Positions 1 through 5,713 of a DNA stretch of 5,713 bases are shown in pieces. Positions within the stretch are counted from its first letter, which is position 1; the number at the start of each line of letters is the position of its first letter. A program made the position numbers and the translations under genes. Source of the DNA: Azonexaceae bacterium (GTDB taxonomy: Bacteria; Pseudomonadota; Gammaproteobacteria; Burkholderiales; Rhodocyclaceae); NCBI GenBank assembly GCA_009469665.1, contig SSTB01000199.1:1-5713 (forward strand), given 5' to 3'. Below the pieces are notes generated by a model, which was given only the letters and a program-made list of their open reading frames with translations, made no database searches and was not told the DNA's origin.

Positions 1-48
1 GCAGCGAGCATCCAGAGGGATTGCATGGGGGAAGCGGGAAAGAGGAAT

Positions 49-79
49 GGGAGAAGGGAGGGCTACTTACCCTTCACCC
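49..79 (-). terminator. Hairpin after the Rieske gene, possible intrinsic terminator
   Basis: The hairpin begins one base past the stop codon of the minus-strand Rieske gene. Plus-strand bases 49-58 (GGGAGAAGGG) pair with 70-79 (CCCTTCACCC), giving nine base pairs, one central mismatch (52 against 76) and an 11-base loop. Read on the minus strand the stem is followed by ATTCCTCTTT, which is pyrimidine-rich but not a clean run of T. The placement and stem fit a transcription terminator; the poor T tract is the weakness. It could instead be a 3'-end stabilising hairpin or simply a by-product of the purine-rich tract here. Confidence 0.4.
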
Positions 80-80
80 C

Positions 81-1208
81 TCACTCCTCCCCGCCTGCAA
101 CGATGCGGCGGTAAAACTCGTGGAAGTGCTGCATGCCGTCTTCCATGGGGCTCTGGTAGGGCCCGGTTTCGTTCCTGCCAGCCTTCATGAGGGCACGGCG
201 GCCGCGGTCCATGCGTTCGCCGATATCGTCGTCCTCGATGGCGGTTTCCATGTAGGCGGCGCGTTCGGCCTCGATGAATTCACGCTCGAAAGCAACGATT
301 TCCTCGGGGTAGTAGAACTCCACCACGTTGAGGGTGCGATCGACGCCCTGGGGAATCAAAGTGGACACCACCAGCACATGGGGATACCACTCGACCATGA
401 TATTGGGGTAGTAGGTCAGCCAGATGGCGCCCTGGGGCGGGGTTTCACCGCGGTCGCCATAGTACTCGCGTACCACCTTCTGCCAGCGCGCATAGACCGG
501 AGAACCGGATTTCATGAGGGAGGTGATCCCGACTTTCTGCACCGAGTACCAGTCGCCGAACTGCCAGGTAAGGTCGTCACAGGTGACGAAATTCCCCAAG
601 CCCGGGTGATAGGGGGCGACGTGGTAGTCCTCCAGGTAGACCTCGATGAAGGTCTTCCAGTTGTAGTGGCAGGTGTGCATCTCGACATGGTCCAGGGTGT
701 AGCCGGTGAAGTCGAGATCCCGCGCCACCCGCATGCCGGCCAGGTCGGCATTGGCCGAGCGGGGGCCCTGGAAGAGGAGACCGTTCCAGTTTTCCAGCCT
801 GGCCTTGTCGAGGTTGAGGCAGGGGTTCTGGGGAAAATGGGGAGCCCCGATGAGGCGGCCGCCCTGATCGTAAGTCCAGCGATGGATGGGGCATACCAGA
901 GGCCCGTCCAGATGGCCGGTGCCTTGCAACATGATGGCCTGGCGATGGCGGCACACATTGGACATGAGCCAGGTGCCGGCATGGGAGCCGCTGTCGCCGC
1001 CGTTGACCAGCATGCGGCCGTGATCCAGCCATGCCAGGGTGCGGTAGTCGCCGGCTTCGGGAACCATGAGTTGGTGCCCGACGTAGCCCGGACCGGCATC
1101 GAAGAGGAGCTTCTTCTCCTGAGCGAAGATGTTCTCGTCGAAATACCAGTCCACCGGCAGTTGGGAAACTGCGGGGACCAACCGGGACTGATTGCCCAAA
1201 TCGGTCAT
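81..1208 (-). CDS. Rieske [2Fe-2S] aromatic-ring-hydroxylating-type oxygenase, alpha subunit family
   Basis: This 375-residue protein belongs to the Rieske non-haem iron oxygenase family, cytoplasmic enzymes that use electrons from a reductase and O2 to hydroxylate, demethylate or desaturate a substrate. The Rieske cluster motif is complete: C86-R-H88, 17 residues, then C106-P-I-H109. The catalytic domain has the mononuclear iron motif around 183-201 (NWK...E193..H196....H201), with D326 in the EDDD stretch the likely third ligand. E193 sits where naphthalene dioxygenase has the bridging Asp between the two metal centres, a conservative change. In the usual ExxQRG stretch after the carboxylate, Gln is replaced by Asp (ERMDRG, 331-336). 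I chose the ATG at 1206-1208 because GGAGG (1215-1219, minus strand) lies six bases upstream and the N-terminus fits the family; the frame stays open to 1457 but would run antisense across xseB. No beta subunit, ferredoxin or reductase gene is in the window. The family is sure; the substrate is unknown. Confidence 0.9.
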   Translation of the reverse strand: MTDLGNQSRLVPAVSQLPVDWYFDENIFAQEKKLLFDAGPGYVGHQLMVPEAGDYRTLAWLDHGRMLVNGGDSGSHAGTWLMSNVCRHRQAIMLQGTGHLDGPLVCPIHRWTYDQGGRLIGAPHFPQNPCLNLDKARLENWNGLLFQGPRSANADLAGMRVARDLDFTGYTLDHVEMHTCHYNWKTFIEVYLEDYHVAPYHPGLGNFVTCDDLTWQFGDWYSVQKVGITSLMKSGSPVYARWQKVVREYYGDRGETPPQGAIWLTYYPNIMVEWYPHVLVVSTLIPQGVDRTLNVVEFYYPEEIVAFEREFIEAERAAYMETAIEDDDIGERMDRGRRALMKAGRNETGPYQSPMEDGMQHFHEFYRRIVAGGEE

Positions 1209-1214
1209 TCCACG

Positions 1215-1219
1215 CCTCC
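1215..1219 (-). promoter_or_regulatory. Shine-Dalgarno site of the Rieske gene
   Basis: The minus strand reads GGAGG here, six bases before the ATG at 1208-1206. It is the strongest ribosome binding site in the window and decides this start against longer in-frame alternatives up to 1457. Confidence 0.8.
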
Positions 1220-1239
1220 AACGGATTGAAAAGCCAGCA

Positions 1240-1268
1240 ATTCTACCCTGGCCCCGATTTGACCAGAA
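1240..1268 (-). promoter_or_regulatory. Candidate sigma-70 promoter of the Rieske gene
   Basis: On the minus strand TAGAAT (1245-1240) matches the -10 consensus at five of six positions. Seventeen bases upstream is TTCTGG (1268-1263), a poor -35 that shares only the leading TT with the consensus. Transcription would begin near 1233, leaving a leader of about 25 bases that includes the GGAGG site. The weak -35 suggests low activity or dependence on an activator. This is read from sequence alone. Confidence 0.4.
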
Positions 1269-1288
1269 GCCCCTCCATAGGGTATTTT
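1259..1288 (+). promoter_or_regulatory. Candidate sigma-70 promoter of the xseB-ispA-dxs-folE2 operon
   Basis: TTGACC (1259-1264) matches the -35 consensus at five of six positions, and TATTTT (1283-1288) matches the -10 at four of six, with an 18-bp spacer. A start site near 1294 would give a leader of about 20 bases before the xseB ATG. Its -35 overlaps by two bases the -35 position of the divergent candidate promoter, so the two could compete for RNA polymerase. No other promoter of comparable quality was seen in this gap. Confidence 0.55.
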
Positions 1289-1313
1289 TCGCCGTTTCCC
1301 GCGAGTCCCAGCC

Positions 1314-1550
1314 ATGCCTCAAGCCCCCATCGCCGAGATGAAATTCGAGACGGCCCTGGCCGAACTCGAAGCCATCGTCCAGAGCATGGAAGCCGGCAGC
1401 CTCGAACTGGAGGAATCCATCGCCGCCTACCGCCGTGGCGTGGAATTGATGAAACACTGCCAGCGGCAGCTCGACGCCGCCGAAACCCAGTTGCGCATCG
1501 TGGAGAACGGTGAGGAAAGGGCCGCTGACCCGGCCGGAGACCCGATTTGA
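1314..1550 (+). CDS. xseB: Exodeoxyribonuclease VII small subunit
   Basis: This 78-residue protein matches XseB in length (E. coli about 80) and pattern: a short variable N-terminus, the conserved FETALAELEAIVQSMEAG core (residues 11-28), an LELEESIAAYRRGVEL helix (30-45), then a charged coiled-coil-forming tail. Several copies of XseB assemble on the large subunit XseA to make exonuclease VII, which degrades single-stranded DNA from both ends in repair and recombination. XseA is not in this window, which is usual since the two genes are generally unlinked. The ATG at 1314 has no clear Shine-Dalgarno sequence; a later ATG at 1338 would begin directly at the conserved core but would lose the N-terminal extension that homologues carry. 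It is the first gene of the operon and overlaps ispA by four bases. Confidence 0.95.
   Translation: MPQAPIAEMKFETALAELEAIVQSMEAGSLELEESIAAYRRGVELMKHCQRQLDAAETQLRIVENGEERAADPAGDPI
1536..1549 (+). promoter_or_regulatory. Ribosome binding site and TTG start of ispA
   Basis: GGAGA (1536-1540) lies six bases before a TTG (1547-1549) that shares three bases with the xseB stop TGA (1548-1550 overlaps 1547-1549 as TTGA). The spacing is ideal, which supports TTG as the true ispA start rather than the ATG at 1574. The overlap implies stop-start translational coupling. Confidence 0.7.
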
Positions 1551-2440
1551 CCCAGGCCGCCTTCATTGCGTGGATGGCGAGCACCCAGGAATCGGTCGAG
1601 GCCGCGCTGGCGGCCAGCCTCCCCCCTGCCGCCAACATCCCCGCCCGCCTGCACGGCGCCATGCGCTATGCCACGCTGGGCGGGGGCAAGCGGGTACGTC
1701 CGCTCCTGGTCTTCGCTGCCGGCGAGGTCAGCGGTGCGGCGCCGGAACCCCTGGCCGCCGCTGCCTGTGCCGTAGAGCTGATTCATGCCTACTCCCTGGT
1801 CCACGACGACCTGCCCTGCATGGACGACGATGTGCTCCGCCGGGGCCGTCCCACCTGCCATGTGGAATATGACGAGGCCACCGCCCTGCTCGTTGGGGAC
1901 AGCCTGCAAACACTGGCGTTCGAGCTTCTCGCCCATCCCGGCCTCGCCGACCCCGGCCGCCAGCTGGAAATGATCGCCCTTCTGGCCCACGCTTCGGGTT
2001 CCCGCGGCATGGCCGGCGGCCAGGCCATCGACCTGGAGTCCGTCGGCCGTGCCCTGGAGCAGCCCGAACTGGAACTGATGCACGCTCTGAAGACCGGCGC
2101 CCTGATTCGCGCAGCGGTGCTTCTGGGCGCCCTCTGTGGCCGCCCTCTGGCCACCGAGGAGCGCGAGGGCCTGGATCGTTTTGCCAAGCGCGCCGGCCTG
2201 CTTTTCCAGGTCGTGGACGACATTCTCGACTGCACGGCCAGCACCGCCACCCTCGGCAAAACCGCCGGCAAGGACGAAGCGGCCGACAAACCCACCTACG
2301 TCAGCCTCCTGGGACTCGACGGCGCCCGCGACTATGCCAGCCTCCTGCGCGCGGACGCTCTTGCCGCCCTCGCGCCCTGCGGCCCCCGCGCCGCCCGCCT
2401 CCAGGCACTGGCCGACTTCATCTGCCACCGGCAGTTCTGA
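1547..2440 (+). CDS. ispA: Farnesyl diphosphate synthase (geranyltranstransferase)
   Basis: This 297-residue cytoplasmic prenyltransferase condenses isopentenyl diphosphate with dimethylallyl and then geranyl diphosphate to give farnesyl diphosphate. Visible motifs are GGGKRVRP (45-52, diphosphate binding), the first Asp-rich motif DDLPCMD (87-93, in [10 protein letters not shown]), GGQAIDLE (157-164), KTGALIRAA (182-190) and the second Asp-rich motif FQVVDDILD (220-228). The two-residue insertion in the first motif, together with Tyr82 five positions before it, is the pattern of bacterial type II farnesyl synthases and argues for a C15 product rather than a longer chain. The length matches E. 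coli IspA (299). The TTG start is preferred because of its ribosome binding site and because the FxxWM N-terminus looks like family members; ATG at 1574 is the alternative and would remove nine residues. A geranylgeranyl synthase is possible but less likely. Confidence 0.93.
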   Translation: MTQAAFIAWMASTQESVEAALAASLPPAANIPARLHGAMRYATLGGGKRVRPLLVFAAGEVSGAAPEPLAAAACAVELIHAYSLVHDDLPCMDDDVLRRGRPTCHVEYDEATALLVGDSLQTLAFELLAHPGLADPGRQLEMIALLAHASGSRGMAGGQAIDLESVGRALEQPELELMHALKTGALIRAAVLLGALCGRPLATEEREGLDRFAKRAGLLFQVVDDILDCTASTATLGKTAGKDEAADKPTYVSLLGLDGARDYASLLRADALAALAPCGPRAARLQALADFICHRQF

Positions 2441-2442
2441 CC

Positions 2443-4308
2443 ATGCCCGCCTTTCCCCTGCTCGACACCGTCAGCGATCCAGCCGCCCTGCGCTGCCTGG
2501 ACCGTCGACAACTCCCCCAATTGGCCGACGAGCTGCGCCAGTTCCTCATCGAATCCGTCTCCCGCACCGGGGGCCACCTGTCTTCCAACCTGGGCACCGT
2601 GGAGCTCACGGTCGCCCTGCATTACGTCTATGACACCCCTGAAGACCGCCTGGTCTGGGACGTGGGACACCAGTGCTACGCGCACAAGATCCTGACCGGC
2701 CGCCGCGCCGGCATGGACAGGCTACGCATGGCAGGGGGCGTATCCGGCTTCCCCAAGCGCTCGGAAAGTCCCTACGACACCTTTGGCGTCGGCCATTCCT
2801 CCACCTCCATCTCCGCAGCCCTGGGCATGGCGCTCGCCGCCAAGCTGAAAGGCGAGGGGCGCAAGGCCGTGGCTATCATCGGCGACGGCGCCATGTCCGC
2901 TGGCATGGCCTTCGAGGCTCTGAACAACGCCGGCGTTGCCGGGGCCGACCTGCTGGTCATTCTCAACGACAACGAAATGTCCATTTCGCCGCCGGTGGGC
3001 GCGCTCAACACCATCCTCACAAGGCTGATGTCGGGAAGGACGTACAACGCCGCCCGCCAAGGCGCCCGCCACATGCTGGGATTCGCGCCGCCGCTCCTTG
3101 AACTCGCGCGCCGCGCGGAGGAGCACGTCAAGGGCATGATCACCCCGGGCACCCTGTTCGAAGAGTTCGGCTTCCACTACTACGGCCCGATAGACGGCCA
3201 CGACCTGGACGCCCTCGTCCCCACCCTGGACAATCTGCGCCAGATGCGTGGCCCCAAGTTTCTCCACGTCATCACCAAGAAGGGCCAAGGCTACAAACTA
3301 GCCGAGGCGGACCCCATCCTGTACCACGGCGTGGCGAAATTCTGCCCGGTGGAAGGCATCCCGGCGTCCTCCGGCAAAGGCGGCGGCAAGCTCACCTACA
3401 CCCAGGTCTTCGGCGACTGGCTGTGCGACATGGCGGCCGCCGACAAACGCCTGGTGGGCATCACCCCGGCCATGCGCGAGGGTTCTGGCCTGGTGCGCTT
3501 CGCCCAGCAGTTCCCCGACCGTTACCACGACGTGGGCATCGCCGAGCAACACGCCGTCACTTTCGCCGCGGGCCTTGCCTGCGAGGGCCTGAAGCCAGTG
3601 GTGGCCATCTACTCCACCTTCCTGCAGCGCGCCTACGACCAGTTGGTCCATGACGTGGCCCTGCAAAACCTGCCGGTGGTCTTCGCCATCGACCGGGGCG
3701 GCCTGGTGGGCGCCGACGGCCCCACCCACCACGGCACCTTCGACCTTTCCTACCTCGCCTGCATCCCCAACATGGTCATCATGACCCCGACGGACGAGGC
3801 GGAATGCCGCCGCATGCTATCCACCGCCTTCCACCTGGACTGCCCGACCGCCGTGCGCTACCCCCGGGGCGGCGGTACCGGCGCGGTGCCCGGCACAGAC
3901 CTGGACACCCTTCCCTTGGGCAAGGCGGAGATCCGCCGCCATGGCCAGAAGCTTGCTCTGCTGGCTTTCGGTAGCGTGCTCCCCGCTGCCCTGGCAGCCG
4001 GCGAGGCGCTCGACGCCACGGTCGTCAACATGCGCTTCGTGAAACCCCTCGATGCCGACCTGGTGGCTGAGTTGGCCGGGAACCATTCGCTCCTGGTCAG
4101 CATCGAAGAAAATGCCGCCATAGGCGGTGCCGGGTCGGAAGTGGCGCGGGTTCTGGAAGAAAAGGGGATCGCCACCCCCCTGCTCCGCCTGGGACTCCCG
4201 GACCGCTTCGTCGACCACGGCGACCAAGGCCAGCTTCTCGCCGAAATCGGCCTCGACAAGGACGGCATCGTCCGGGCCATCTTGGCGCGGCAGGCCGCAG
4301 GACACTGA
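2443..4308 (+). CDS. dxs: 1-deoxy-D-xylulose-5-phosphate synthase
   Basis: This 621-residue thiamine-diphosphate enzyme joins pyruvate and glyceraldehyde 3-phosphate to 1-deoxy-D-xylulose 5-phosphate, the entry step of the MEP isoprenoid pathway and a precursor for thiamine and pyridoxal phosphate. Length equals the E. coli enzyme (620). Key residues are present: H45 in [11 protein letters not shown] (41-51), H76 in WDVGHQ (72-77), the ThDP/Mg motif from GDG (147-149) to NDN (175-177), and catalytic E368 in DVGIAEQHA (363-371). YDQ (398-400), GADGPTHHG (423-431) and RYPRG (472-476) mark the pyrimidine-binding and transketolase-C parts. The ATG at 2443 sits 2 bp after the ispA stop with no good Shine-Dalgarno sequence, so translation is probably coupled to ispA. 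It looks intact and ordinary. Confidence 0.97.
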   Translation: MPAFPLLDTVSDPAALRCLDRRQLPQLADELRQFLIESVSRTGGHLSSNLGTVELTVALHYVYDTPEDRLVWDVGHQCYAHKILTGRRAGMDRLRMAGGVSGFPKRSESPYDTFGVGHSSTSISAALGMALAAKLKGEGRKAVAIIGDGAMSAGMAFEALNNAGVAGADLLVILNDNEMSISPPVGALNTILTRLMSGRTYNAARQGARHMLGFAPPLLELARRAEEHVKGMITPGTLFEEFGFHYYGPIDGHDLDALVPTLDNLRQMRGPKFLHVITKKGQGYKLAEADPILYHGVAKFCPVEGIPASSGKGGGKLTYTQVFGDWLCDMAAADKRLVGITPAMREGSGLVRFAQQFPDRYHDVGIAEQHAVTFAAGLACEGLKPVVAIYSTFLQRAYDQLVHDVALQNLPVVFAIDRGGLVGADGPTHHGTFDLSYLACIPNMVIMTPTDEAECRRMLSTAFHLDCPTAVRYPRGGGTGAVPGTDLDTLPLGKAEIRRHGQKLALLAFGSVLPAALAAGEALDATVVNMRFVKPLDADLVAELAGNHSLLVSIEENAAIGGAGSEVARVLEEKGIATPLLRLGLPDRFVDHGDQGQLLAEIGLDKDGIVRAILARQAAGH

Positions 4309-4312
4309 TAGC

Positions 4313-5122
4313 ATGAACGCACCCCAAGCCCCTTCCCCCATGGCCGATGTCCAGGGTTCTGCCGACACCCGCCAGATCGCCATCGACAAAGTCGGCATCA
4401 AGGCCATACGCCACCCTGTCCGGGTCAAGGACAAATCCGCCGGCACCCAGCACACCATTGCCGTATTCAACATGACCGTCGGCCTGCCCCACAACTTCAA
4501 GGGCACCCACATGTCACGCTTCGTGGAGATTCTCAACAGCCACGAACGCGAAATCTCGGTGGAAAACTTCCCCGCCATGCTGCGTGAGATGGTTGAAAAA
4601 CTTGAAGCCCAGACCGGCCAGATCGAGATGAATTTTCCCTACTTCATCAACAAGCTGGCTCCGGTTTCCGGCGTACCCAGCCTGATGGACTACGACGTCA
4701 CATTGATCGGCGACATCTGCCACGGCCAGATCGCCACCTCGGTCAAGGTCGTGGTCCCGGTCACCAGCCTGTGTCCCTGCTCCAAGAAGATTTCCGAGTA
4801 CGGCGCCCACAACCAGCGCTCCCACGTCACCGTCACCGCCAGGTGCAGCGAATTCGTGTGGATCGAGGAAATCGTCCAGTTGATCGAGGCCGAGGCCTCC
4901 TGCGAACTCTTCGGGCTCCTCAAGCGCCCCGACGAGAAGTACGTCACCGAACGGGCCTACGACAATCCCAAGTTTGTCGAAGACATGGTGCGTGACGTCG
5001 CCGCCCGGCTCAATGCCGAAACCCGCATCGTCGCCTACGTGGTGGAATCGGAAAACTTCGAGTCCATCCACAACCACTCGGCCTACGCCCTGATCGAGCG
5101 GGACAAGACGCGGGATCTCTGA
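4313..5122 (+). CDS. folE2: GTP cyclohydrolase I, type IB (FolE2)
   Basis: This 269-residue protein belongs to the FolE2 (COG1469/DUF198) family, which converts GTP to 7,8-dihydroneopterin triphosphate, the first step of folate synthesis and a source for other pterins or queuosine. Unlike the unrelated-looking zinc enzyme FolE, this type can work with Mn or Fe. The family signature [20 protein letters not shown] (152-171) is complete. C154, H166 and E208 keep the spacing of the metal-binding Cys, His and Glu I recall for the Neisseria enzyme. [13 protein letters not shown] (248-260 region) is the conserved C-terminal stretch. The frame is open upstream inside dxs, but the ATG at 4313 is four bases after the dxs stop and gives the expected family N-terminus; AGGA at 4299-4302 is a distant ribosome site, and ATG 4340 is a weaker alternative. 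It is last in the operon. I saw no obvious Zur-type operator before it, so zinc-dependent control is not indicated here. Confidence 0.95.
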   Translation: MNAPQAPSPMADVQGSADTRQIAIDKVGIKAIRHPVRVKDKSAGTQHTIAVFNMTVGLPHNFKGTHMSRFVEILNSHEREISVENFPAMLREMVEKLEAQTGQIEMNFPYFINKLAPVSGVPSLMDYDVTLIGDICHGQIATSVKVVVPVTSLCPCSKKISEYGAHNQRSHVTVTARCSEFVWIEEIVQLIEAEASCELFGLLKRPDEKYVTERAYDNPKFVEDMVRDVAARLNAETRIVAYVVESENFESIHNHSAYALIERDKTRDL

Positions 5123-5132
5123 CGCCCCCGCA

Positions 5133-5151
5133 GATCGGATTCCGCCCGATC
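5133..5151 (+). repeat. Short inverted repeat just after folE2
   Basis: GATCGG (5133-5138) and CCGATC (5146-5151) form a perfect 6-bp stem with a 7-base loop, ten bases after the folE2 stop. There is no T tract, so it is not a standard terminator. A third copy of GATCGG at 5179-5184 could pair with the middle one instead, so alternative folds exist. Confidence 0.4.
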
Positions 5152-5165
5152 CGCAACAGGCCGTC

Positions 5166-5202
5166 GCGACAAGCGGTCGATCGGCCAGTGGCCGCCTGTC
5201 GC
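5166..5202 (+). repeat. Imperfect dyad between folE2 and the next gene
   Basis: GCGACA (5166-5171) pairs with TGTCGC (5197-5202); after one A/C mismatch GCGG (5173-5176) pairs with CCGC (5192-5195), giving a ten-pair stem with a 15-base loop. Inside lies a competing small hairpin, CGGCC-AGT-GGCCG (5182-5194). The stem is followed by AAAACCCC, not by T, so intrinsic termination of the operon is not supported. It may be a 3'-end stabiliser, part of a factor-dependent terminator region, a protein-binding dyad, or a repeated extragenic palindrome; the window cannot distinguish these. Confidence 0.45.
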
Positions 5203-5250
5203 AAAACCCCTGGAATCATCCGGGCCTGGGCGGCCACCGATGCCAAAGAG

Positions 5251-5279
5251 TTTTCGCAATCGGCATAACGGAATACAAT
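5251..5279 (+). promoter_or_regulatory. Candidate promoter of the 3'-terminal membrane-protein gene
   Basis: TACAAT (5274-5279) matches the -10 consensus at five of six positions. TTTTCG (5251-5256) lies 17 bp upstream but matches the -35 at only three positions. Initiation would fall near 5286, which would put an in-frame ATG at 5278 outside the transcript and favour the ATG at 5308 as the gene start. Confidence 0.35.
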
Positions 5280-5307
5280 GGCATCCATTCTGCCCGATGG
5301 ACAAGCC

Positions 5308-5713
5308 ATGGATATCACCCGCTACGACGCCCTCATCACCCGTCTGGAAGACACCGCCCACCGCGCGCCCGCCCGTTACGTGCGTGCCGTGGTCGGAGTC
5401 GCCCTTCTGGGCTTCCTGATCCTCGGCCTGGCCGTCGGACTTACCGCCCTGGCGCTCCTGGCGCTGGCGCTTCTGGTGTTTGCCGTGTTTGCCAGCGGGG
5501 GCAAGGCGCTGATCTTTCTCGCCAAGCTGGGCAAGCTCCTGATCCTCCTGGTCCTGCCCGCCTGGGCCATGGTGCGTGCCGCCTTTACCCTGCTCTTCGC
5601 CCGTTTTCCCCACCCCGCCGGCCGCCCCCTGACCCGCAACGAGGCGCCTGCCCTATTCGCCCACCTCGACGCCCTGCGCAGCCGGGTTCAGGGCCCGCGC
5701 ATCCATACCGTCC
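5308..5713 (+). CDS. N-terminal part of a membrane protein, probably M48-family metallopeptidase (runs off the window)
   Basis: 135 complete codons are open to the window edge, so this is a 5' fragment. After a short charged start (MDITRYDALITRLEDTAHR, 1-19), residues about 26-62 are almost entirely hydrophobic and can hold two membrane segments or a hairpin. A further hydrophobic stretch spans about 67-98 with lysines at its beginning. The soluble part then opens with RPLTRNEAPALFAHLDALRS (106-125), and the RPLTRxEAPxLF pattern resembles the region ahead of the catalytic domain in proteobacterial M48 (HtpX/Ste24-like) zinc peptidases. The diagnostic HExxH motif would lie beyond 5713, so the peptidase call is an inference; an uncharacterised membrane protein is the alternative. 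The ATG at 5308 is preferred over in-frame ATG 5278, which would add ten residues; neither has a strong ribosome site. Confidence 0.6.
   Translation, partial: MDITRYDALITRLEDTAHRAPARYVRAVVGVALLGFLILGLAVGLTALALLALALLVFAVFASGGKALIFLAKLGKLLILLVLPAWAMVRAAFTLLFARFPHPAGRPLTRNEAPALFAHLDALRSRVQGPRIHTV

Larger units (their letters stand above)
1314..5122 (+). other. Predicted operon xseB-ispA-dxs-folE2
   Basis: Four genes run in the same direction with junctions of a 4-base overlap (xseB/ispA), a 2-bp gap (ispA/dxs) and a 4-bp gap (dxs/folE2), leaving no room for terminators or separate promoters between them outside coding sequence. The only good upstream promoter candidate precedes xseB. dxs has no convincing ribosome binding site of its own, which fits translational coupling to ispA. 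The order xseB-ispA-dxs is a well-known bacterial arrangement; addition of folE2 is, from memory, common in betaproteobacteria. Confidence 0.8.

Noticed and set aside
21..1229. A 402-codon open frame on the plus strand opposite the Rieske gene
   Set aside because: It is antisense to a gene with complete family motifs, its translation shows no recognisable domain, and long antisense frames are common in GC-rich genes with strong third-position bias.
1209..1457. Upstream in-frame extension of the Rieske gene to an ATG at 1457
   Set aside because: The extra 83 residues would be antisense to xseB and the promoter region and do not look like family sequence, while the ATG at 1208 has an excellent ribosome binding site.
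1427..2428. A 333-codon minus-strand open frame opposite ispA
   Set aside because: Low-complexity Gly/Ala/Gln-rich translation with no motif, wholly antisense to an intact ispA.
4127..4312. Longer FolE2 beginning inside dxs
   Set aside because: The 62 extra residues are out-of-frame dxs sequence rich in Arg, Ser and Pro; the ATG at 4313 gives the normal family N-terminus.
3817..4578. Minus-strand open frames across the dxs/folE2 junction
   Set aside because: They are shadows of two well-conserved plus-strand genes and show no domain or ribosome binding site.
5476..5493. Tandem 9-base repeat (GTGTTTGCC twice) in the membrane segment
   Set aside because: It encodes VFAVFA in a hydrophobic helix with limited codon choice; two copies are not enough to suggest a functional repeat.
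5083..5639. Minus-strand open frames opposite the folE2 end and the 3' gene
   Set aside because: Their translations are Gly/Gln/Lys-rich or Arg-rich without motifs, whereas the plus strand there encodes an ordered charged start, membrane segments and a conserved-looking soluble region.

Overview
This GC-rich window (about 65% by eye) reads as ordinary chromosome from a betaproteobacterium. The protein sequences and the gene order xseB-ispA-dxs-folE2 next to a divergent Rieske oxygenase gene resemble what I remember from Rhodocyclales/Burkholderiales genomes. That placement rests on recall and pattern, not on a database search. I see no mobile element, CRISPR array, rRNA or tRNA.

Layout. Positions 1-80 are non-coding and hold a strongly purine-rich tract plus a hairpin just past the stop of the first gene. 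A 375-codon gene on the minus strand (81-1208) encodes the alpha-subunit type of a Rieske non-haem iron oxygenase. A 105-bp divergent gap (1209-1313) holds plausible promoters for both directions, with their -35 regions touching. Four tightly packed plus-strand genes follow: xseB (exonuclease VII small subunit), ispA (farnesyl diphosphate synthase), dxs (1-deoxy-D-xylulose-5-phosphate synthase) and folE2 (metal-flexible GTP cyclohydrolase I). Junctions are a 4-base overlap, a 2-bp gap and a 4-bp gap, so they are very likely one transcription unit. A 185-bp gap (5123-5307) contains two dyads and a candidate promoter. The window ends inside a plus-strand gene whose first 135 codons encode a membrane-anchored N-terminal region, probably of an M48-family metallopeptidase.

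How the genes work together. Dxs catalyses the first and usually flux-controlling step of the MEP isoprenoid pathway. IspA makes the C15 diphosphate that feeds undecaprenyl phosphate, quinone side chains and other terpenoids. The operon therefore joins entry and mid-point of isoprenoid supply. FolE2 opens folate/pterin synthesis, and XseB serves DNA repair; both look like housekeeping passengers. The Rieske oxygenase has no assigned substrate. Its position beside isoprenoid genes is suggestive but is not evidence of function.

No clearly new system is visible. The points most worth a second look are the orphan Rieske oxygenase, the back-to-back promoter region, the TTG start of ispA embedded in the xseB stop, and the dyads after folE2.
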